Below, piece after piece: positions 52,001 to 61,929 of a stretch of 64,000 nt of DNA. Positions within the stretch are counted from its first letter, which is position 1. The number at the start of each line of letters is the position of its first letter. This stretch comes from Sapria himalayana (lineage: Eukaryota; Streptophyta; Magnoliopsida; Malpighiales; Rafflesiaceae). The translations under genes were made by a program, and so were the position numbers. Location: assembly GCA_029783825.1 (NCBI GenBank), contig JAREIK010003115.1:241310-305309 (forward strand), given 5' to 3'. The notes beneath the pieces are model-generated. The model searched no databases. It saw only the letters and a program-made list of their open reading frames with translations, and was not told the DNA's origin.

Positions 52001-53149
52001 TCTATCAATCAATCAATTAATCAATCAATCTATCTATCTATCTATCTATATTACTATCTTTATATTTGTCAATCTTTATGCCTATTTATCTATCTATATA
52101 TCTCTCTATTTAACTATCTATTTATCTATCTATATATCTATCTCTCTAACTATCTATCTATCATTCTATCTATCTATTTATCTATCTATATGTGTGTCAT
52201 TCTGTCTATCTATTTTTTATCTATTTGACTACATATCTTTCTATATATTTATATATCTATTTGTCTATCTTTCTATATGTTTATCTATTTATTTATCTAT
52301 CTATCTATCTATCTATCTAACTATCCATCAATCTAGCAATATATCTATTTCTTTATCTATCTATATTTCTTTCTTTCTATCTATCTATCTAAATGTCTAT
52401 ATTTTTGTCTATCTATATATAGATTTATCTATTTGCTTATCTATCTATCTATTTATCTATATATATATATATCTATCAATCTATCAAACTATCTATTTGT
52501 CAATCTATCATTCTATCTATCTATCTATCTATAAGAGTGTCAATCTATCTATCTATTTCACTATATATCTTTCTATATATTTATATATCTATTTGCCTAT
52601 CTTTCTGACTATTAATGTATCTACCTTTTTCTTTATCTATATATCTATAAGTGTATTAATCAATCTACCTATCTATTTGTCTATCTATATGTCTATATAT
52701 CTATCTATCTATCTATTTGTTTATCTATCTTTTTTATATATGTCGATCTTTGTGACTATCGAACTTTATATCTATCTAACTATTTATTTCTCTATTTATG
52801 TGTCTATCTATCTATTTATCTATCTGATATAATTATATGTTTATTGATCTGTCTATCAATATGCATATCTATCAATCTAATTGTCTATCTTTTTATCTGT
52901 CTATATATCTTTTTATCGATCTGTCTATTTATCTATTTATTGATCTCTCTCTATTTATCATTCAATAAATCAATCAATCTATCTATCTATTTGTCTATCT
53001 ATATGTCTATCTATCTATCTATATATCTATCTTTTTTTCCATCAATCAATCAATATTTTTATCCATTTGTCTAACAATTTATATATCTGTTTATCTACCT
53101 ATCTATCTATCTATTTGCTGGCAAACTATCTTACTATCTGTCTATCTAT

Positions 53150-53300
53150 CTGTCTATCTATCTGTCTATCTATCTATCTATCTATTTATCTATCTATCTA
53201 TTTATCTATCTAACCTATCTATCCACCTATCTATCTATCTATTTATTTATCTATCTAACCTATCTATCCACCTATCTATCTATCTAAGTATCTATCTTTC
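53150..53300. repeat. Short direct repeat in array 2
   Basis: CTAACCTATCTATCCACC occurs twice about 57 bp apart, showing recent local slippage or unequal exchange. Confidence 0.7.
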
Positions 53301-53446
53301 TATCTATCTATCTATCTATCTATCTATTTGTCTATCTAAATGTCTATATTTTTGTCTATCAATCTATATATCTATCTAATTGTTTATCTATCTATCTGTC
53401 TATCTATCTATCTATCTATCTGTCTATCTATGTATCTATCTATGTG

Positions 53447-53485
<39 letters not shown>

Positions 53486-54590
53486 ATATATATATCTATC
53501 TATCTGCCTGCCTACCTGTCTATCTATCTATCTATCATTGTGACAATATATCTATATCTACCTATCTATTAGTCATTTAATTAATCTATCTACCTTTTTA
53601 TCTATCTATCTTAAGTGTATCTATCTATATATCTATCTATTTATCTATAAATATGCCTATATATTTGTCTACCTATTTGTCTATCAATCTATTTTTCTAT
53701 CTATCTATCATTTTGTATATCTATCTTTATATCTCTTTCTCTATTTGTATGTCTATCTATCTATTTATCTAGTAGTCTAAATTTTTTTCTATCGATGTGT
53801 CTATCAATATGTGTATCTATCTTCTAAATATATATCTTTTTCTTTGTCTATCTTTCTATATATCTTTCTGTCTATCTATCTATTTATCGATTTATCTATC
53901 TATTTGTGTATCTATCTATTTATCGATCGATCTATCTATATATCTATATATCTATCTATCAATCAATCAATCAATCTATCTAGCTATCTATCTATTTGTC
54001 TATCTTTTTATTTATAAAAAAATATATCTACCTATCTGTGCATATATCAATCTATGTATCTATGTCTATCTATCTGTCTATCTATCTATCTATATTTATA
54101 TCTATTGAATTGTCTATCTAAATATCTTTCTATCTGTCTATCTATAGATCTATCTATCTATTAATTTATTTGTCTATATATTTGTCTATATATTTGTCTA
54201 TCAATCCTTCTATATGTCTATCTATCCTTCTTTCTATCTATCTATCTTTCTATCCATCTATATATCTATTAATCTAACTATCCATATATTTTTCTATATA
54301 TTTATTTATCTACATATCTAACTATTTTTCTTTTTGTCTTTCTATCTGCATGTTTATTTGTCTGTTTATCTATCTTTCAATCTGTCTATCTTTATAACTA
54401 TCTGTCTATCTATCTCTCTGTCTATCTATCTTTATAACTATTTATCTATCTGTCTAACTATTCGTATGTCAATATGTCTGTCTGTCTCTCTGTCTATCTG
54501 TCTCTCTATCTATTTAACTATTTATCTATCTAACTATTTATCTATCTATCAATCTATCTGTTTGTTTATCTATCTATATGTCTATCTATT

Positions 54591-54621
<31 letters not shown>

Positions 54622-54930
54622 TTGTCTATCTATCTATCTATTTATATGTCTGTCTATCTGTCTATCTATATGTCTTTCTATTAATCTATCTATCTATTGC
54701 GCTATCTCATTTTATCTATCTATCTATCTATCTATTTGTCTATCTATCTTTCTATATATCTACATGTCTTTCTTTATTTCTATCTTTTCGTCTATCTATC
54801 TATTTGTCTATTTATATATCTATATATTTGTCTATCTATCTTATTATATATGTATATATATTATACATATATTTGTCTATCTATATATATATCTCTCTAT
54901 ATATTATCTGCCAATAAATCTATCGGTCTA

Positions 54931-55340
54931 CACTACTAGAAATTATCTGTTTAGTTAGTTTGAAATTTTGCTAGTGATATAATCCCTAGCTAATTTGCGA
55001 GGGATTAACTAGGGAACCGCAAGAGGTGCTTGATTTTATATTGAATGATAAATTTGTAATGGATGTGTGATGGATTAGAGATTGAAATTTTTGATTTAAG
55101 AATATCTCTAGATAATATTTTCATTGATTTTGGTACAAACATTCACGACATGTTTAGCAAAGACTTTATATATGGATTTTCCCTAATTAATTAGCTTAAC
55201 AAAAAATCTCTCAATAAATCATTATCAAGAAAAATATTTGTACAATTATATATTAATAGCAACCGATTAGTCCTTAAATTATAATTTTCACAAAATATAT
55301 GCATTTATCTAGGGATTTTCCTAGTATAGCGTTGTTAATT
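54931..55340 (+). repeat. 5' terminal and subterminal region of element D
   Basis: TAGGGATTA/TAACTAGGGA words in both orientations, GTAATGGATGTGTGATGGAT, and several TCCCTA or CTAGGG steps. The tandem CGACG-rich units of element B are mostly missing here. Confidence 0.65.
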
Positions 55341-56370
55341 TATACTGAATTATTTTTTTATATATTATTTATTTTAATATTTGATGTATTTTGTATCTTA
55401 ATGGTTTGTCATGGTTTATGGATGAGGGATCCTTTAAAGATTCCTTTTCTTCATATAATTATAAAAATAGAATAATATAAATAAATAATTTCATAAATAT
55501 ATAAATACGGATACAAATTTATATTAAGAAAGACTAAAATAACTATTTTTATGATTATAAAATTTTTAAAAAATATACAAAATATTATTTGAATTAATTA
55601 ATAAAGATATTTAAATACTTGTATTAATTAATACATTAAATAATTAATTTTATACTTAAAACATTTTTTAAAATATTTGAAATAATTTATAAACATGCAT
55701 AAATATTTGTTTTAATAAAAACCTAAAATCATTATTTGTTTGATAATAAAAAAATAATCACAGAAAATATGAATTAACAAATAAACAAGTAAATATTTAT
55801 ATTAATATAACTTAAAAAAAATTAATGATTATAGGAATTTATTATAAAATTTATTACTAAAAGATTTGAAATTTTTGAATTATTAAAAAAATTATATATT
55901 TCATAAAATTTAAAATAAAACAAATTGATATTTAAGGATAAATATATTGATGTTTTAATTTCATCCAAAAATATTTCACGTTATAATAGAAATATCTCAA
56001 AGTGCTTATTAAAACAATAATTTAGGTGTTTTTTAGGGTTTAATTTTTTTTAAAATTACTAATAATATTTTTTTCTCCTAAACACACTTAAAATTATTTT
56101 TAGTCCTGTTAACACTTTTGAAAATCACTACCAAATTGACCCCATGTTGATTTTAATTCAATGTTTATTTTTGCCTCAACTAAAATTATAAGAATTAAAG
56201 TGTTTAGTAAATTATTATAGTATATTAAAAAGAAAATAAAAAATAATATTAAATTTAATATAAAATATGTAATCTTAACATAATTAATAAATAAATAAAT
56301 AATAATATTTTAAAATTTAACAAGTTAAACATAAACAATAACCTAATCGCTGGTCGAGTAAAATAGCATC
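55341..56370. other. No gene; internal AT-rich DNA of element D
   Basis: 55341-55980 aligns with 11640-12290 of element B (TTGTATCTTAATGG, AGACTAAAATAACTATTTTT). After that the two elements are not alike. No coding potential seen. Confidence 0.55.
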
Positions 56371-57223
56371 AAGAAGGCAATCTGCTTACAGAATATTTTT
56401 GGCATTGTGTTATGCTTCATCATTCTAATTCTGGTTGGTGTTCTTGCCTTTTCGATTCATCTTTTTTCTATATTTTCTGAAACATGAATTATAATGATAC
56501 ATAACCTAATCGGTGTTCTTTCAATTTGAAGACCTCATTTTGTGTTTTCATTTGTTGTGTTATTTGGTCCATGCTTTTTAGTTTTTGACAAAGAATGGAT
56601 ATATGATATTTGGAATTGGTTTGATGATCGAACTGGGTAATTTAAATTAATCTCACACAAGATAATTTTGTTTCCATTGATTTTATTAAAATATTTAAGC
56701 TAATTGTTCTTAACATTAATTAAAATTAGGTATCCACTTGGGCAGGTGATAGGAGGGACTGTCTACCTAGGATTGACTTAAACTGCCAGGACAAAATGGA
56801 AGTGAGTCCTTGGAATCTACTACTCAACAATTTTCTTAATTTATATCAACCAGATATTAGCTAGGAGACTCTCCCAAATATCTTTTATTAATTCTATTCT
56901 TCTTAAGTTATAATTACATGTTGATTACTTATTATACTAGGATACCGAATTTGTTCAATTTTCATATATCCTTCAAAACTGTTAGTTTATTCATTACACC
57001 TAATATCGTTTGAATTTGCTTCATGGGAAACTTTACTTTTGACCAATGTTAGTGTGATAATGTCTACCTTTTGTCTGCCTTTCATTTTGTAACAAAAAGT
57101 TTGATTTGATGATATTACTTTTCTAATACAAGAAGTTAAGGGTGTTGGTTGTAATCTGACAGCAGCAGCTTATTTTTCCATGGTAAATGATACAAGCATT
57201 ATTAGTTCTACAGCATGTTTGAA
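56371..57223 (+). pseudogene. Captured STT3 (oligosaccharyltransferase catalytic subunit) gene fragment
   Basis: Four exon-like pieces in order. 56371-56480: LCFIILILVGVLAFSIHLFS, the first membrane segment of STT3. 56582-56636: FLTKNG then, after a 1-base shift, YDIWNWFDDRTG, matching FLTKNGIYDFWNWFDDRTW. 56730-56801, after an AG acceptor: YPLGQVIGGTVYLGLT, stop, TARTKW, matching [20 protein letters not shown]. 57129-57223: EVKGVGCNLTAAAYFSMVND, matching EVKGSGAGLTAAALLAMVPS. Intron-like gaps with GT/AG edges (56637, 56729) are retained, so genomic DNA was captured. STT3 transfers glycans to asparagine in the ER lumen. The stop after GLT, the frameshift and the W-to-G change show it is not functional. 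Confidence 0.88.
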
Positions 57224-58479
57224 TAAAAATATTTTAAATAAAATATGCATAAATTAGGTTATAGATATTTAAAAATTGGAAATAGGTTGGTTAGCCTTTA
57301 TTTACAACACCATAAACCATGAATATCAATTGAACAGTAAACTCAACTTCCATTAAAGTCAGCATACATACAACATAAATATCAATCTTACTTGAGAAAA
57401 ATTTGATATTAGGATTATATAAAATTATATGAATGTTAGTTGATCACAAATAATGCAGATGATTAAATGTCAGTGTTCTCTTAAATCTTATTGTTTAAAT
57501 TATTGTTTAAAACAATATGTTTTATTTATTCATAAACAATTTAATTAAAAGCAAATCATATATTTTTTGATGTATGATTCAAAATAGATTACAAGTGATA
57601 GAAGTTATGATCCTTTATTGTGCTTGTGTTAGAGATTATATTTTGGGTAAAGCCAACATATTTATTAGTTTAATTGGCAATTAAGTTAGGCAAAACTAAT
57701 ATCTCAGACAGTTTGGTTGCTCACATTGATTTTGTAGACCTAAAATACTAAACCTAGAACTTCGTTGCTTAGATTGCAAGTGAATACATGCTCTGGTTAT
57801 GCTACTTAAATTTTCAAGTTGACTTTGTGTAATGTTAAAATATAATAAATTTTTATTTTATTAAGAGATCATATTTAAAGATTATATTTTAAAAATTATA
57901 AAATTTATTAATCTTTTGCTTAAAACATATATCCAACTCAAATTTCAATAATCATATAATCAAGAATATTCATTATTAGTGAAAGACTTGTTGATATTGT
58001 ATAATCTTGATAAAATAAAATTCATTAAATTTGATATTGTTCATGTTTTTTTTCACAACCTCTTTAATTTTGATAAAATTAAAGAAACAATTAATTTGTT
58101 TTCATGTAAAAAAAAAGATATCATCCTCAATTAAATATAAAATATGAGCTAATCATGGTGATGCTAATTAGTAAATTATTATTATTTTGCTAGTTTAATA
58201 TATTTTGTTAGGTGTTATTAGACGTAGAGAAAATTATGTAATGGTGCATTAGAATAATATTTTTTAAAAAAGTACCTAAATAGGTAAATATTCAAATTAA
58301 AAAATACATCAAAATAAAAGATTTCTACATTCTGGTAAACTCAACAAATACTTTTATTGCTCCTATTAATTTCATGATTTGAAAAAAAAATAAAAAAATA
58401 ATATCAAAATATCTATTTTCAAAAACACTATAGCATGAGCGGTATACTATTTTGGAAAATAGTATTCCCGATTTATAGA
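57224..58479. other. No gene recognised; internal DNA of element D
   Basis: AT-rich, no further STT3 exons recognised. It could include host intron carried with the capture. Confidence 0.4.
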
Positions 58480-59060
58480 AATATAATATTTATATAAATA
58501 TTATAAACATATAACATTATATATAAATATTTAGACATTTTTATAATCATATTACTTTAATATATAATATATATAAACATATAACATTATAAACATTGAT
58601 ATGTTTATATAAACATATAAATGTTATATAGAAATATTTATACATATGTATAAATGTTTATAAATATTTATACAATATTTACATAACACTATCCATTTAT
58701 ATAATTGTTTATATAACATATAAAATATTTATACATATTTATAAATATTTATATAGCATATAAATTTTTATATAAATATATAATATTTATAATGTTTATA
58801 TAATTGTGATATATATACTATATAATATTTATAAAAGTGTCACACACACGCACACACACGCACACACATATATATGTAACATTTATAAAAATATTTTAAA
58901 TATAACATTATATCTAAACACTTAAATGTAACATTATATCTAAATGTAACATTTAAAGTAACATTATATAAAAATATTTAAATGTAACATTTAAATATAA
59001 CATTATATCTAATACATTTATATAATCATATGCCATTATATATAAAAGTATATACTTTAA
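58480..59060. repeat. AT-rich short tandem repeats
   Basis: Repeats of ATAAATATTTATACATAT and, from 58900, TAACATTATATCTAAA plus TTTAAATG units. A small CACACACG run is at 58842-58868. Confidence 0.65.
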
Positions 59061-59492
59061 TATAAATTTGCAACTAAGAGAATCGTGATGTGCAATATGA
59101 TGCTTGTATGCATACATAAGAGAATATCTCTATAATGTATATATCATATGAAGAAATGATATATCATATAGGGATATTAATAGTTTTCATGGTTATTAGT
59201 AATATTATTTATTTTCTCCATTGTTATAACCATAAATTAATTTTTTTTATTTCTGAAATTTATTTGATTAATTTATAAATAATATTAGAAAAAATAACTA
59301 TAAAAATTACATAAGCTATTAACCATAAATTTATTTATTTATTAAATAATATAATTAATGGTTAAATATTAAATAATTCTATTTTCTAATATTTTTAGTC
59401 TCTGAAACATCACTCCCTAGTTTGGCCATCTCTATGTAATTAGGTCAATTCACTTCTGAAAAACCTTTGAGTTAACTCTCATAACACACCAT
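59061..59492. other. No gene recognised
   Basis: AT-rich DNA without recognisable features. Confidence 0.4.
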
Positions 59493-59611
59493 CATCGCAG
59501 CATCATTTCGAAGAACCATATCAAACAAAGAACATGCCACCGTCGCAGCATCATTTCAAAGATTCATATTAAACAAAGAACAACTCTATCTATCTATCTA
59601 TCTATCTATCT
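59493..59611. repeat. 48-bp tandem duplication followed by a pure TCTA run
   Basis: The CATCGCAGCATCATTTC unit (59493-59533) recurs at 59541-59582 with a few changes. It is followed directly by about six TCTA units (59585-59611), a small, nearly pure example of the array motif inside element D. Confidence 0.75.
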
Positions 59612-60280
59612 CTTTATATGTGATTTTTGTTTATTTTCAAAACTCGTTAATAATTAGTAATGAGTTTTGCAAATTTAAAATCAGTAGTGAGCTAAAAGTG
59701 CTTTTTTGTTGAGGTCTTGTGTCTTAATGATAAATCGGTAGTGTGAACTTTTTTTATTTTAATGATTATTTTTTTAAAAGGCTTAATGGATTTCAAATCA
59801 ACAAAAAGTGTGCTAGCTCTGAAATTCGAAGAAGAATAGTAAAAGAGAATGAAAAAATAGTAACAAGAGGAGAAGAAGAGCAAGGTGTTGTAATTTTTAA
59901 AATTCAAGTTATATCTTATATTGTAATTTATGGTTTTTATATTTTAGAATTTCTGTCATGTAGAGAAGTTGAATATGAAGAACCTATGGAAATTTATCTA
60001 CTAATCAAGTTTTTGTGGTTATAGTATGAAACTCTTATATTTTTCTCAAAGAAAAGGGTACAGCTTAACCATAACCATTAATTTTGCTATCATTGCTCAT
60101 GTTGATAGTTTGTTGAGGCTATAATTTTTATTGGTGGATGATGATGAATTTTTTTTTAGTTTTTTTGGCCTGATATTAATTCTTGTGTAATAGTACTATT
60201 GAATAAAATCACTACACTAAGACTTTATTATATCTATCTAATATTGGTATGTAGAATAAAAGCACACTTGATGGAGAAAT
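59612..60280. other. Unrecognised open frame of 93 residues in otherwise non-coding DNA
   Basis: An open frame at 59743-60024 has a charged middle (SSEIRRRIVKENEKIVTRGE). It has no family that I recognise and overlaps a minus-strand frame. Treated as unproven. Confidence 0.25.
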
Positions 60281-60300
60281 GGGGGGGGGGGGGGGGGGGG
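60281..60300 (+). repeat. Poly-G tract of 20
   Basis: Twenty consecutive G between GGAGAAAT and TGTAGAGC, in strongly AT-rich DNA. Confidence 0.95.
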
Positions 60301-61929
60301 TGTAGAGCACTAAGAACCCAAGTCAGACTATACATTATTGTAAGCAGGGGAACAAACATCTTGTAGAATTTTCTCATTGTGTTTTATTAGATACCATGCA
60401 TTCTCAAAGCACATTGATCATGCATGGTGATTTATTTCGTGTATAATGATTTTTTTTTTAAATCAAACAAGATGATACACGCCATTTACTAATGATTTTT
60501 AAAATTTTGACTATGATCTAATGTTGATTACAATTATTACTGAGAATCAAAATATCAAAGTAATAATTTTTAATTAAAATTGTTTATTGGATTTAAATCT
60601 CCATATGAAAAATATATCTTTAATATTGGTGTGATATTTTAAATTTAATGTTATTCTAGTAGTATATTTTTTGTTAAATTCAATATTTAGCAATAAAAAA
60701 TTTGATCTATCTATCTAATTACATTCCTAGCAGAGCAATAAAGGGCCTTTAAGTTTATTTTTCTTTATGTTTTTAGTATTTTTATTTTAATAATTCTATT
60801 GAGATATAGTACATTAGTAGTATTTGTCTAATTACATTGTTTCATAATATTTATATAAAATTTACATATGTATATAAATTTTAGCATCTGGTTCTTTTTG
60901 TTGATTTATACACTCACGTATAAATTTTATAATATTTTTAACTCATTATACTTTAACTTTTAAATCCATAAAAGCAAATAAACAATAAACTAGTGAAAAA
61001 CTAGTATTTGGAAATTTTTTTTTATTTCATTAATTATGTTACTAAAATATGAATATTCTTTAAATTATTTAAACATAATAATACTATTGCATATAGATAT
61101 GAGTGTATTGAAAAATATATTATTTGATAAGTCAAATTTTTTTAGACATATTGACTCACACAAACAATTAGATTTTTATAGTTTGTTATACATATTAATA
61201 TATTTTATAGAATTTTTAGCCTTCTTCTTTTAAGGCTTATTAATGAAGGATATGATGAAATTTAACATTCTTTCAAATTTATGGAACTTGGATTTAAATC
61301 TTGTCTTTACAATTTGCATATTGCTCCATGCTTTTCCTAAATTAGTTGTAAGTCTAGGAGTTTGTTGAATATTTCATGCCTCCTAAGGTATATTTTCTTT
61401 AGGATTTCTAAATAAGTTTTTTTAATATTAATTTAGTTTTTTTTAATTTGTTTTTCTATGTGGTTTTTTTCTTTGAAATCCATGCTTTTATTTTATGTTA
61501 GATACATTAATTATAGTTGTTAAGATATAACACCTTGAAAGCCTTATTATAAGCCTATATATTAATTTTAGTGGCCTTTTGTATTTTTATGAACATCTTG
61601 GCTATTCTTTGAACATTTTGTAGGTAGCTAGATTGACTCTTCCCTAGATTGCAAATTATTACTGAGGTTTTGGATAGGCAAGTACTTTTAATACCAATTT
61701 GGTCTTTAAATACAATATTTCCAGGTTTGATTTTTTTGTACTAGGAATGATAATTTTTGGTGGTTGGCATTTTGTGTCTTGGTCTTTAAGGCTATCTTTA
61801 AAGATAAGGATTCTAATTTCTCTTGTTTGATTATCTATGACCATAAAGTGAGATGATGATTAGTACTTTGCTATTTTTATTGTATATCAATCAACTGAGT
61901 AATTTATCTTACATATCTGGGCATGTAAA
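60301..61929. other. No gene; upstream region of the element D transposase gene
   Basis: AT-rich. Short frames (61036-61233, 61659-61844) have no known domain. The TNP2 promoter would be expected here, but no specific element is convincing. Confidence 0.45.

Larger units (their letters stand above)
40809..54930. repeat. Giant CTAT/GATA degenerate array (array 2, about 14.1 kb)
   Basis: Continuous CTAT-class tetranucleotide DNA with substituted units (CTGT, TTGT, TTAT, CAAT, CTTT), short TA runs and several GT runs (41588-41614, 47839-47872, 48163-48178, 48795-48816). It runs up to the CACTA terminus at 54931. Many overlapping plus-strand frames of up to 310 residues made of Ser, Ile, Tyr and Leu arise because TCTATCTATCTA lacks stops in all three frames; the minus strand has none as long. 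No gene or independent insertion was recognised inside. Confidence 0.92.

Noticed and set aside
40809..54930. Dozens of long plus-strand open frames (up to 310 residues) rich in Ser, Ile, Tyr and Leu
   Set aside because: They are translations of CTAT repeats, open in all three plus frames at once with no long minus frame; composition and periodicity come entirely from the tetranucleotide.
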